64,000 bases of DNA from Staphylococcus sp. NRL 16/872 (GCF_022815905.2 NZ_CP119327.1:2294001-2358000), one strand, 5' to 3'; shown: positions 10,496 through 29,173, numbered from the stretch's first letter. A program made the numbers and translations. The notes: generated by a model from the letters alone, not told the origin.

Positions 10496-11860
10496 ATGTC
10501 TAATAAGCAAACATTATATATTTCTCTCTATGAAAAATTAAAAAACCAGATTATCGAAGGTCAATACCAAGCCAATGATAAATTCCCCTCTAAACGCCAG
10601 CTAAGTGAACATTTGTCTTTAAGCCATACTACTATAGAACATGCCTATCAACTTTTGCTGGATGAAGGTTTTATATATTCAAAGCCACGTTCAGGCTATT
10701 ATGTTTCAGATATTCAAGCACTTCCTATCGTTAATACAAATGATTATCAAATAAGTAATATTAATGAAGAAAAGAGTGAACCTAAATACAAGTATGCTTT
10801 TAATTTGGCTGAAATTGATGCGGAGTATTTCCCCCTTCATTTATTTAGAAAATACGCTAAAGAAGTATTCGAAGATAATCAGTTAGCTCTTTTAGAAAAA
10901 GGTAACATACAGGGAGAGTTATCTTTAAGACAACAAATAGCTCATTACTTATTTAATAGTCGTGGCGTGTCTTCTCATCCCAAACAAATAATTATAGGCT
11001 CTTCAACAGAACAATTATTAAATATGGTCACAGAATTATTAAAAGATTCATCATTCATTATAGAAAAACCCAGTTATCCGCCCATCAAACAAGTATTAGA
11101 TAAGAAAAATCGTGACTATATCCAAGCTACTGTTGAAAAAAATGGTATAAATACTAATCAAGTCATTCATTCAAATAATGATCTTTTGTATATTACACCT
11201 TCCCATCAATTTCCAACTGGTTATGTGATGAATTTAAAAAAAAGAACCCAACTTATTAAGTGGGCCCATCAAAAAGAAGAACGCTATATTATTGAAGACG
11301 ACTATGATTCAGAATTTAGATATTATGGCAAACCTATCCCTGCCCTACAAAGTTTAGATAGAAATGAAAAAGTAATCTATATTAGTACATTTTCAAAATC
11401 CCTATTTCCAAGTTGTCGTATTGCTTATGTTGTGCTCCCAAACAAATTATTGCAAAAATATTATGAATTGCCACATAAAGAAAGTAATACGGTTCCTGTC
11501 CATGTTCAGCACATTATTGCTAACTTCATGGCCTCAGGCAGTTTTGAACGGCATTTAAATAAAATGAGAAAAATCTATCGCGAAAAACTAGATTATATAC
11601 TTAAATGTTTAGAACCTTATAAAGATCAACTACTCATTGAAGGCGCCCTTACAGGTATGCATTTTACTATTAAAGTTGTAAATGGACTTACACTTGAAGA
11701 ATGTCTAAAAAATGCTGAACAACTAAGTTTAAAATTAAAAGCCTATAATTATGATAATATTTTTCAAAAGCATCCAAAATTTATATTAGGCTTTGGAGGC
11801 ATACCAAATGAAGAATTAGAAACACATACTGATGTTCTAATTAAAGCGCTAACTATATAA
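10496..11860 (+). CDS. pdxR: MocR-family PLP-binding transcriptional regulator (PdxR-like)
   Basis: GntR/MocR-type regulator (454 aa from the ATG at 10496). An N-terminal winged helix (about 1-70, FPSKRQLSEHLSLSHTTIEHA) is fused to a fold-type I aminotransferase domain. The PLP site is preserved: IEDDYDSEF with the cofactor aspartate, and the Schiff-base lysine in TFSKSLFPSCR. In several Firmicutes and Actinobacteria the divergent MocR protein next to pdxST activates PLP synthesis when PLP is low, and the position here suggests the same role. The reading frame extends 26 codons upstream, but those codons cover the divergent promoter region, so I prefer the internal ATG. The symbol is inferred from context. 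Confidence 0.85.
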   Translation: MSNKQTLYISLYEKLKNQIIEGQYQANDKFPSKRQLSEHLSLSHTTIEHAYQLLLDEGFIYSKPRSGYYVSDIQALPIVNTNDYQISNINEEKSEPKYKYAFNLAEIDAEYFPLHLFRKYAKEVFEDNQLALLEKGNIQGELSLRQQIAHYLFNSRGVSSHPKQIIIGSSTEQLLNMVTELLKDSSFIIEKPSYPPIKQVLDKKNRDYIQATVEKNGINTNQVIHSNNDLLYITPSHQFPTGYVMNLKKRTQLIKWAHQKEERYIIEDDYDSEFRYYGKPIPALQSLDRNEKVIYISTFSKSLFPSCRIAYVVLPNKLLQKYYELPHKESNTVPVHVQHIIANFMASGSFERHLNKMRKIYREKLDYILKCLEPYKDQLLIEGALTGMHFTIKVVNGLTLEECLKNAEQLSLKLKAYNYDNIFQKHPKFILGFGGIPNEELETHTDVLIKALTI

Positions 11861-11865
11861 AAAAG

Positions 11866-11915
11866 AAAGATTAAGTGCAAATTATTTTAATTTCTTATTT
11901 GTACTTAATCTTTTT
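11866..11915 (+). terminator. Terminator of the pdxR-like gene
   Basis: AAAGATTAAGTGCAAAT and ATTTGTACTTAATCTTT form a 17-bp stem (one wobble) starting 5 bp after the stop codon, followed by T's on the plus strand. It could also act weakly in the other direction. Confidence 0.8.
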
Positions 11916-11918
11916 ACT

Positions 11919-11996
11919 CTCTAGCGAAATGTAAATCTGCTACCATCGGCGCTAAGGAACTTTCTTTACTTTGAGACAAGTGCTCGCATCTTTTTT
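11919..11996 (-). pseudogene. Decayed 5S-rRNA-derived fragment (left flank of the PadR/MFS cassette)
   Basis: These 78 nt match part of the truncated-5S repeat unit found at 14561-15206: 71 of 78 positions agree by eye. The first ~44 nt correspond to the 3' half of 5S rRNA; the rest is the non-5S tail specific to the repeat. All seven differences are G-to-A or C-to-T relative to the array. It lies just downstream of the PadR gene in the same orientation as the array, so the cassette has 5S-derived DNA on both sides. Confidence 0.8.
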
Positions 11997-12035
11997 GCTT
12001 TGCTATTAAAATTATAATCTAAAAGAATTTTCACG

Positions 12036-12548
12036 TTATTCATGTTTATCAATGTAATTTTCCAAAACTCTTATTTCTGACTTATATTGCTCAATCCCTA
12101 TATCAAATGATAATTGTTGAGTTACTGTTATTTTGTTCTTCCATTTTTCATAATCACTTTTTAATTGTTTTATTAATTGTTTCTTATACTCAATTTCTTT
12201 TCTAATTATTTCATTTAATTTCTCTTCATTTAAATATTCTCCAAAATATAACCTCATTAAAAAATCAGATTTTCTACTTTCTTTCACAACTTCAGAGAAT
12301 AGATATTTCAGAAACTCTTCTTCTCCTTCAGAAGTAATACTAAATTCATTTTTATTTGGTTTTCCCTCTTGATAAATTACCTTTTTTTTAATTTTCTCCT
12401 CCTTTTCGAGTGCTTTTAAGGTAGGATATATCATTCCAAATGATCCATCAAAAAAATGAGTAAATACAGATTGAAATACTTCATTCAGTTCATAACCAGT
12501 TCTTGGCTTTTTATTAAGTAACCCTAATATTACGCCCCTACTCTTCAT
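12036..12548 (-). CDS. PadR-family transcriptional regulator
   Basis: PadR-type repressor (170 aa). The N-terminal winged helix has the family signature (ILGLLNKKPRTGYEL at 7-21, FGMIYPTLKALEKE near 37-50, KNEFSITSEGEEEF near 66-79). A charged alpha-helical C-terminal domain (about 100-165) fits the Vir_act_alpha_C dimerisation module. The ATG lies inside the end of the MFS gene (11-nt overlap), so it is translationally coupled and probably represses that exporter's promoter until an inducer is bound. The gene is AT-rich with A/T-ending codons, more so than its neighbours, which suggests acquired DNA. No ligand can be predicted. Confidence 0.88.
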   Translation of the reverse strand: MKSRGVILGLLNKKPRTGYELNEVFQSVFTHFFDGSFGMIYPTLKALEKEEKIKKKVIYQEGKPNKNEFSITSEGEEEFLKYLFSEVVKESRKSDFLMRLYFGEYLNEEKLNEIIRKEIEYKKQLIKQLKSDYEKWKNKITVTQQLSFDIGIEQYKSEIRVLENYIDKHE

Positions 12549-14238
12549 GCAATCCCTTACTTTCTTTTTTATTTTTTTTAAAAAGCAAACTAATAAATAT
12601 TGAAATAATAATAAATGGAATAGCTTTAGAAAAAACTTTTAAGTATGCCTCATTTATTTTTCTCTCTGATATCTCCATTATTTTGTTATTAATTTCTTTA
12701 CCATCTTTATTTATTTGATTTGATTTTTTTGTAACTTCTTTTTTAATTTTATCTAAAATTTCAATTTTCTGACTATTTTTTAAATCGGGGAGTTTCTTTT
12801 CGACTTCATTATATTTTTGTTTAATTATACTATCTTGCTTATTTCTAGAAATAAGCGACGAATTATCATTAGTTTTAGAATTGTTATCTATATGTTGACT
12901 CACTTTTTTGTAGTATATTTCTTTATCTTTATTGCTTAGATTCAATGTTTCAATTAAATATTTAGAATCTTTTTTAATATTAATTTTAGCCTCATTAGTA
13001 TATAAAGTTAAAGATGAAATATAAATGGCTATAGCCAATATTATTCCCATTTGGCGAAAAACTCCTATTACTCCTTGTGAGGCTGTTAAATCTTTCCCAA
13101 CAAAGCTAGAAGCTGCAATAATTGTCAATGGACCTATAATCATACCATAACCCACACCTAATATTATACATCCAACGATTAAATATAAATAGTATTCGTC
13201 AGCAGTCATTTTTATAAAAATAAAATATGATAATAAGATTAATAAAAAACCAGTCATTACAACATACTTATTTTCAATCTTTTTAATTATTAAAGAAGAA
13301 AAAGGAGTAATTATAAATATCATTGCTGATATTGGTGTAATTAATATTGCAGCTTTTATTTCACTTTTATTATGTAAGATAGTTAAAAAAGATGGTAATA
13401 TCACCATTACTCCTACTAAAAATATATTACTTAAAATCATCGTGATTGAAGCTGCAGAAAAATTTCTATTTTTAAATAATTTTAAAGATAACATTGGATT
13501 TTTACTTTTTATTTGGCTTATTAAAAATAACAATAATATTAATGCAGAAAAAACAAATAATATAATAATTCCTTTTGAATCCCATCCCCATTCTCTAACT
13601 TTAATTAAACTAAATGTTAGAGTACCTAGAAATATCATACTTAAAAATGATCCAGTTAAATCTATAGCTTCATCCTTTATTGGTTCTTTTTTAGTTTCCA
13701 AATATTGAAAGCTTAATTGTAAACAAATTAAAATTAAAGGGATGTTAATATAAAATATCCATTCCCAATCAAAGTATTCTGTCAATATTCCGCCGAGTGA
13801 GGGACCTAAAGCAGCAGCTAGACCTTGAGCAATTCCAATAAAAGCTATTACTTTTTCTTTATTTACTTTACTAACACTTTCTACAGCAATCACCATACTA
13901 ATGGGAAATACAATAGCTGCCCCTATACTTTGTATTCCTCTATAAATAACAAGCTCAACAAAGTTATGAGATGTTCCGCATAATATTGAACCAATTAAAA
14001 AAATTATTAAACCAGTAATATATGATTTATTTCTTCCAAATCTATCGGCTAATCTACTAAGAGGTATTGTAAAAGCTGCAAACACAATAGTATAAATATT
14101 CAAAGTCCAAGATACATTATTTAAAGTTGTATTTAAACTTGTTTGTATTTTTGGTAAAGCAATATTCATAATGGTGGTATCCATCATACAAACAAATGTA
14201 CTTAAACACATCGCTAATACAATTAATTTTATTTTCAT
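12538..14238 (-). CDS. MFS drug exporter, DHA2/QacA-type (14-helix), with large extracytoplasmic loop
   Basis: Drug:H+ antiporter-2 family exporter (566 aa). It has the DHA2 signatures MDTTIMNIALP in helix 1, motif A RLADRFGRNKSY near residues 62-73, and motif C GPSLGGILTEYFDWEWIF near 145-162; about 14 membrane segments are visible. Between the last two lies a long, highly charged, Lys/Asn-rich segment (about 414-537), where QacA has its extracellular loop, but here it is longer and looks helical. Such pumps export cationic biocides, dyes or lipophilic compounds; the substrate is unknown. It is co-transcribed with and precedes the PadR gene. It is strongly AT-rich and absent from the conserved staphylococcal order I remember here, which suggests horizontal acquisition. 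Confidence 0.88.
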   Translation of the reverse strand: MKIKLIVLAMCLSTFVCMMDTTIMNIALPKIQTSLNTTLNNVSWTLNIYTIVFAAFTIPLSRLADRFGRNKSYITGLIIFLIGSILCGTSHNFVELVIYRGIQSIGAAIVFPISMVIAVESVSKVNKEKVIAFIGIAQGLAAALGPSLGGILTEYFDWEWIFYINIPLILICLQLSFQYLETKKEPIKDEAIDLTGSFLSMIFLGTLTFSLIKVREWGWDSKGIIILFVFSALILLLFLISQIKSKNPMLSLKLFKNRNFSAASITMILSNIFLVGVMVILPSFLTILHNKSEIKAAILITPISAMIFIITPFSSLIIKKIENKYVVMTGFLLILLSYFIFIKMTADEYYLYLIVGCIILGVGYGMIIGPLTIIAASSFVGKDLTASQGVIGVFRQMGIILAIAIYISSLTLYTNEAKINIKKDSKYLIETLNLSNKDKEIYYKKVSQHIDNNSKTNDNSSLISRNKQDSIIKQKYNEVEKKLPDLKNSQKIEILDKIKKEVTKKSNQINKDGKEINNKIMEISERKINEAYLKVFSKAIPFIIISIFISLLFKKNKKESKGLHEE

Positions 14239-14303
14239 TTATAGCACCTCATGTTAGTAATTAATAATTTGATAATTCAGAAAATTAAAATATAAACAAT
14301 CAT

Positions 14304-14332
14304 ATTATACATCTACATATTAATGTCGTAAA
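14304..14332 (-). promoter_or_regulatory. Putative promoter and operator of the MFS-PadR operon
   Basis: TTTACG (14327-14332) and TATAAT (14304-14309) on the minus strand are 17 bp apart, about 65 bp before the MFS ATG. The spacer contains the palindromic arms ACAT-N4-ATGT (14315-14326). PadR proteins bind ATGT/ACAT-type inverted repeats, although usually with other spacing, so this is a candidate autoregulatory operator. Confidence 0.5.
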
Positions 14333-14413
14333 TAATAATTTAATTAATATCATTTCTGTTTATATGTCTACAAGATGAAATTTAGATGCTCACAGTTTTG
14401 TTATTTCATTTTT

Positions 14414-14438
14414 TAGTGGAACGTAAATCTGCTACCAT
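14414..14438 (-). pseudogene. Short 5S-derived fragment
   Basis: 25 nt match the truncated 5S unit (bases from TAGYGGAACG to CTACCAT) with one C-to-T difference. It is a remnant on the promoter side of the PadR/MFS cassette, in the same orientation as the array to its right. Confidence 0.65.
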
Positions 14439-14451
14439 TTTTGATCCAACA

Positions 14452-14490
14452 CAAAAAAAGAGATTAAACAGCATTATGTTGTTTAATCTC
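14452..14490 (-). terminator. Terminator-like hairpin between the rRNA array and the MFS promoter
   Basis: AGATTAAACA and TGTTTAATCT form a perfect 10-bp stem with an 8-nt loop, followed by seven T's on the minus strand (A's at 14453-14459). It would stop rRNA-derived read-through before the MFS promoter. Confidence 0.75.
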
Positions 14491-14635
14491 AATATTAGCC
14501 TCATCATTAGCCTCATCAATCCGATTTGACATAGAGCCACTAAACATAAACTAGCGCTATAACTTTTATTTTAAGCATAAAAAAAAGAGACCTTACGGTC
14601 TCGATATCGGCTCATCGCATCCATACGATTTAATT

Positions 14636-14695
14636 GCCTGGCAACGTCCTACTCTAGCGGAACGTAAATCTGCTACCATCGGCGCTAAGGAGCTT
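14636..14695 (-). pseudogene. Truncated 5S rRNA copy A
   Basis: This copy matches the 3' ~60 nt of the intact 5S genes, except for a small internal difference (CTGC instead of CCAAC on the plus strand), then diverges into unrelated sequence. It lacks the 5' half and cannot fold as 5S. Confidence 0.88.
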
Positions 14696-14921
14696 CCTTT
14701 ACTTTGAGGCAAGCGCTCGCATCTTTCTTCATTGTCGTCTTTCGCTTGCTCATTTAGCTCAACTAAACTCGCTGCTCTCTTTCCTCAATTCATCAGCTTC
14801 AATCGCTTTCTCTTCGTAAAGCTAAATATACGTAAACGTGTTCTAAAACTTTAATTTTAGACATAAAAAAAAGAGACCTTTCGGTCTCGATATCGGCTCA
14901 TCGCATCCATACGATTTAATT

Positions 14922-14981
14922 GCCTGGCAACGTCCTACTCTAGCGGAACGTAAATCTGCTACCATCGGCGCTAAGGAGCTT
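14922..14981 (-). pseudogene. Truncated 5S rRNA copy B
   Basis: It is identical in extent and junction to copy A, 286 bp further on. The shared breakpoint shows that the unit was truncated first and then duplicated. Confidence 0.88.
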
Positions 14982-15150
14982 CCTTTACTTTGAGGCAAGC
15001 GCTCGCATCTTTCTTCATTGTCGTCTTTCGCTTGCTCATTTAGCTCAACTAAACTCACTGCTCTCTTTCCTCAATTCATCAGCTTCAATCGCTTTCTCTT
15101 CGTAAAGCTAAATATACGTAAACGTGTTCTAAAACTTTAATTTTAGACAT

Positions 15151-15173
15151 AAAAAAAGAGACCTTACGGTCTC
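15151..15173 (-). terminator. rrn operon terminator
   Basis: GAGACC-TTAC-GGTCTC stem with a T-run on the minus strand, 33 bp after the 3' end of the intact 5S gene. Two further copies at 14865-14888 and 14579-14602 belong to the duplicated units, giving three terminators in series. Confidence 0.88.
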
Positions 15174-15206
15174 GATATCGGCTCATCGCATCCATACGAT
15201 TTAATT

Positions 15207-15321
15207 GCCTGGCAACGTCCTACTCTAGCGGAACGTAAATCCAACTACCATCGGCGCTAAGGAGCTTAACTTCTGTGTTCGGCATGGGAACAGGTGTGAC
15301 CTCCTTGCCATTGTCACCAGA
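15207..15321 (-). rRNA. rrf: 5S ribosomal RNA (distal operon)
   Basis: 115-nt 5S rRNA, identical by eye to the other two intact copies in the window. It is the last gene of the second rRNA operon, about 70 bp after the 23S 3' end. Confidence 0.96.
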
Positions 15322-15390
15322 CAAGTGAATGATTATACATTCAAAACTAGATAGTAAGTAAAGATTTTGCGTCGCAAAACTTGAAAAAAT

Positions 15391-18311
<2,921 letters not shown>

Positions 18312-18465
18312 TAATATAGTTATTAATCTGTGAGTGTTCTTTCGAACACTAGCGATTATTTTTTATGAATTCAAGCTTATTTAAAACTCTATTCACTCGG
18401 TTTTGCTTGGTAAAATCTATTTTACTTACTTATCTAGTTTTCAATGTACAATTAAAATAATTTAA

Positions 18466-18542
<77 letters not shown>

Positions 18543-18627
18543 ATTAAATATTTGAATGTAAAATAAACATTCAAAACTGAATACAATATGTCACGTTATT
18601 CCATCATCTCTACGAGATGTTCCGAAT

Positions 18628-20190
<1,563 letters not shown>

Positions 20191-20315
20191 TTTATGATGT
20201 TTGATTAGCTCATAATACTAAATAGTGTTTGTAACTTACAGTTACATTTATTGGAATTAACGTTGACATATTGTCATTCAGTTTTCAATGTTCATTTTCT
20301 TCAACACAAGAATTA

Positions 20316-20344
20316 ATTATACTCGCTATTGAATTGAAAGTCAA
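20316..20344 (-). promoter_or_regulatory. Promoter of the distal rRNA operon
   Basis: TTGACT (20339-20344) and TATAAT (20316-20321) on the minus strand are separated by exactly 17 bp, about 125 bp upstream of 16S. It is an almost perfect sigma-A promoter, as expected for rRNA. Confidence 0.88.
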
Positions 20345-20376
20345 CAACTTTTTTAAAATCTTGAGATATTTGCCAC

Positions 20377-20396
20377 AAAAAAAGACCGAATGGTCA
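20377..20396 (-). terminator. Terminator between the two rRNA operons
   Basis: GACC-ATTC-GGTC with a following run of T's on the minus strand, 10 bp after the proximal operon's 5S gene. It is short but has a good tail, and it differs from the terminator of the distal operon. Confidence 0.75.
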
Positions 20397-20405
20397 AATG
20401 TGGTT

Positions 20406-20520
20406 GCCTGGCAACGTCCTACTCTAGCGGAACGTAAATCCAACTACCATCGGCGCTAAGGAGCTTAACTTCTGTGTTCGGCATGGGAACAGGTGTGACC
20501 TCCTTGCCATTGTCACCAGA
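20406..20520 (-). rRNA. rrf: 5S ribosomal RNA (proximal operon)
   Basis: 115-nt intact 5S rRNA closing the 16S-23S-5S unit that starts at 25490. It is followed by a short terminator and the promoter of the next operon. Confidence 0.96.
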
Positions 20521-20589
20521 CAAGTGAATGATTATACATTCAAAACTAGATAGTAAGTAAAGATTTTGCGTCGCAAAACTTGAAAAAAT

Positions 20590-25490
<4,901 letters not shown>

Positions 25491-25612
25491 TTTATGATGT
25501 TTGATTAGCTCATAATACTAAATAGTGTTTGTAACTTACAGTTACATTTATTGGAATTAACGTTGACATATTGTCATTCAGTTTTCAATGTTCATTTCAG
25601 AAATTTTATAAA

Positions 25613-25688
25613 TGGTGGAGACTAGCGGGATCGAACCGCTGACCTCCTGCGTGCAAAGCAGGCGCTCTCCCAGCTGAGCTAAGCCCCC
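25613..25688 (-). tRNA. tRNA-Ala (TGC)
   Basis: 76 nt with encoded CCA; anticodon TGC in TTTGCAC; intact acceptor and T-loop GGTTCGATCC. It is the last tRNA before 16S. Confidence 0.95.
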
Positions 25689-25703
25689 ATATTATTTAAG
25701 AAG

Positions 25704-25777
25704 TCGGGAAGACAGGATTCGAACCTGCGACCCCTTGGTCCCAAACCAAGTGCTCTACCAAGCTGAGCTACTTCCCG
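25704..25777 (-). tRNA. tRNA-Pro (TGG)
   Basis: 74 nt, anticodon TGG in TTTGGGA, acceptor CGGGAAG/CTTCCCG. The 3' CCA is not encoded, so it must be added by CCA nucleotidyltransferase. Confidence 0.95.
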
Positions 25778-25808
25778 TATGTAATTAAATAAGGTTTGAA
25801 ATTTTAAA

Positions 25809-25885
25809 TGGCGCGCCCGATAGGAGTCGAACCCATAACCTCTTGATCCGTAGTCAAACGCTCTATCCAGTTGAGCTACGGGCGC
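25809..25885 (-). tRNA. tRNA-Arg (ACG)
   Basis: 77 nt including CCA, anticodon ACG (read as ICG after deamination), acceptor GCGCCCG/CGGGCGC. Confidence 0.95.
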
Positions 25886-25898
25886 TATATTTAAAAGA

Positions 25899-25987
25899 TG
25901 GTGCCGAGGACCGGAATCGAACCGGTACGGTGATCTCTCACCGCAGGATTTTAAGTCCTGTGCGTCTGCCAGTTCCGCCACCCCGGC
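25899..25987 (-). tRNA. tRNA-Leu (TAA)
   Basis: 89 nt with the long variable arm of class II tRNAs, anticodon TAA in ACTTAAAA, encoded CCA. Confidence 0.95.
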
Positions 25988-25994
25988 AAAATAA

Positions 25995-26069
25995 TGGAGC
26001 GGAAGACGGGATTCGAACCCGCGACCCCCACCTTGGCAAGGTGGTGTTCTACCACTGAACTACTTCCGC
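25995..26069 (-). tRNA. tRNA-Gly (GCC)
   Basis: 75 nt, anticodon GCC in TTGCCAA, encoded CCA, acceptor GCGGAAG/CTTCCGC. Its loops look canonical, so it should be a normal decoding tRNA rather than one of the peptidoglycan-dedicated glycine tRNAs of staphylococci. Confidence 0.94.
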
Positions 26070-26092
26070 ATGTGGCTATTAAAATAATCGTA

Positions 26093-26165
26093 TGAGCCAT
26101 AGAGGATTCGAACCTCTGACCCTCTGATTAAAAGTCAGATGCTCTACCAACTGAGCTAATGGCTC
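26093..26165 (-). tRNA. tRNA-Lys (TTT)
   Basis: 73 nt, anticodon TTT in CTTTTAA, acceptor GAGCCAT/ATGGCTC. CCA is not encoded. Confidence 0.95.
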
Positions 26166-26170
26166 AAAGA

Positions 26171-26246
<76 letters not shown>

Positions 26247-26259
26247 TATTTAGTTAAAA

Positions 26260-26335
26260 TGGTGGAGAATGACGGGTTCGAACCGCCGACCCTCTGCTTG
26301 TAAGGCAGATGCTCTCCCAACTGAGCTAATTCTCC
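26260..26335 (-). tRNA. tRNA-Val (TAC)
   Basis: 76 nt, anticodon TAC in CTTACAA, encoded CCA, acceptor GGAGAAT/ATTCTCC. It is the first tRNA after the leading 5S gene. Confidence 0.95.
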
Positions 26336-26344
26336 AATTTGTAA

Positions 26345-26459
26345 GCCTGGCAACGTCCTACTCTAGCGGAACGTAAATCCAACTACCATCGGCGCTAAGG
26401 AGCTTAACTTCTGTGTTCGGCATGGGAACAGGTGTGACCTCCTTGCCATTGTCACCAGA
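26345..26459 (-). rRNA. rrf: 5S ribosomal RNA (leading copy)
   Basis: 115-nt intact 5S gene placed before the tRNA cluster and 16S, so it is transcribed first. The 5S-tRNA-16S-23S-5S order is known from other staphylococci and leaves the window with three intact 5S genes for two 16S/23S pairs. Confidence 0.95.
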
Positions 26460-26477
26460 CAACAACTTACTCAATCA

Positions 26478-26506
26478 ATTATACTATCGATTATTTCAAC
26501 TTTCAA
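26478..26506 (-). promoter_or_regulatory. rrn promoter P2 (proximal to 5S)
   Basis: TTGAAA (26501-26506) and TATAAT (26478-26483) on the minus strand, spacing 17 bp, start about 12-20 bp before the leading 5S gene. Confidence 0.8.
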
Positions 26507-26583
26507 TAGTTAATTTTACACTTTGTTAAAATTTCTTTTACAAGCGTTTTACAAAATTAACTTTCGTTTTTGACGACTTTTAT

Positions 26584-26612
26584 ATCATATAACATTCAAA
26601 CGATAATGTCAA
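26584..26612 (-). promoter_or_regulatory. rrn promoter P1 (distal)
   Basis: A consensus TTGACA (26607-26612) and TATGAT (26584-26589) on the minus strand, 17 bp apart, form a second start about 106 bp upstream of P2. Tandem promoters are usual for rRNA operons. The remaining AT-rich stretch up to the lysS terminator (26620-26877) shows nothing else recognisable. Confidence 0.82.
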
Positions 26613-26877
26613 ACACTTTTTTATTTTTTTAATTAGTTTTTTCATAAAGACTAATTTATTTGTTCTTTTCGAGAACACTCATAATATACTAGCACATGAT
26701 TCACTCTTTGACTACTCTTTTTTCTTATAATTTCAAATGAATTTTTCACTCTTTTTTACTTATGCTATTATTATTGCACTTTAGACTACTTTAATATTTT
26801 TTAATGTTTTCTTAATATTCTTTTCTTTCTTTCAATAAACTCAGAATGTGTTAGCTCACCTTCTTTATAGATCATTA

Positions 26878-26912
26878 AAAAACGCTATCTACAAAAATGT
26901 AAATAGCGTTTC
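26878..26912 (-). terminator. lysS terminator
   Basis: AAACGCTATCTAC and GTAAATAGCGTTT form a stem with a 6-nt loop and a T-run on the minus strand. It insulates the rRNA promoters from lysS transcription. Confidence 0.85.
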
Positions 26913-26928
26913 AGTGGTCTATTGCTTA

Positions 26929-28692
<1,764 letters not shown>

Positions 28693-28693
28693 C

Positions 28694-29173
28694 TTAATCT
28701 TTATACTTCCTAACGGTATCGTCTGACGTAACTAGCTCGCCGATAGTTTGATTAGAACGAGGTTCCACTTTATTTGAGGCTATATCATTTAAAGGTATTA
28801 ATACAAAGGCACGTTCATTCATGCGAGGATGCGGAATGCTTAATTCCTCTTCTTCGACTACTTCGTCGCCATATAGCAAGATGTCGACGTCTAATGTTCT
28901 AGGGCCCCAACGAATTTCTCTAACTCTATGCAAATGTTGCTCCGTTTCTAAACAACGTTTCAGAAGTATTTGAGGCTTTAATTCTGTGCTGATTTCTATG
29001 CATAAATTTAGAAAATTAGGTTGATCCGTATAACCGACTGGTGCAGTTTCATAGATTGGGGAAGTTTGAACCACCTCGATACCTTCTGTACTGTCAAGCA
29101 GTCGAATGGCTTCTTGTAATTGTTGTTCTCTATCTCCAATATTACTTCCTAAACCTAAATATGCTTGTACCAT
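28694..29173 (-). CDS. folK: 2-amino-4-hydroxy-6-hydroxymethyldihydropteridine pyrophosphokinase
   Basis: HPPK (159 aa) transfers pyrophosphate from ATP to 6-hydroxymethyl-dihydropterin in folate synthesis. Signatures are YLGLGSNIGDRE at the N-terminus and the HPPK motif REIRWGPRTLDVDILLYGDE near 86-105, followed by IPHPRMNERAFVL. The ATG follows the folB stop directly, so folP-folB-folK form one coupled operon. Confidence 0.96.
   Translation of the reverse strand: MVQAYLGLGSNIGDREQQLQEAIRLLDSTEGIEVVQTSPIYETAPVGYTDQPNFLNLCIEISTELKPQILLKRCLETEQHLHRVREIRWGPRTLDVDILLYGDEVVEEEELSIPHPRMNERAFVLIPLNDIASNKVEPRSNQTIGELVTSDDTVRKYKD

Larger units (their letters stand above)
14561..15206 (-). repeat. 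Tandem 285-286 bp array of truncated 5S rRNA plus rrn terminator
   Basis: Two nearly identical units (about 14561-14846 and 14847-15131) are followed by a partial third that ends in the intact 5S gene. In minus-strand order each unit holds a ~150-nt non-5S tail, the 3' half of 5S (14636-14695 and 14922-14981, ~60 nt), a short spacer, and the hairpin GAGACC-GGTCTC followed by a T-run (14579-14602, 14865-14888, 15151-15173). The 5S starts are 286 and 285 bp apart. The tail encodes an open frame of about 70 codons that runs into the 5S part. I regard that frame as spurious because it depends on rRNA sequence. Confidence 0.9.

Noticed and set aside
14843-15058. Open frame of 71 codons on the minus strand across the repeat array
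   Set aside because: It runs into truncated 5S rRNA sequence and the spacer. There is no ribosome binding site at the start, and it exists only because the repeat happens to be open.
25679-26058. Open frames of 71-100 codons across the tRNA cluster
   Set aside because: They read through well-formed tRNA genes (for example repeated VAQLDRA-type stretches from T-loops) and are a known annotation artefact.
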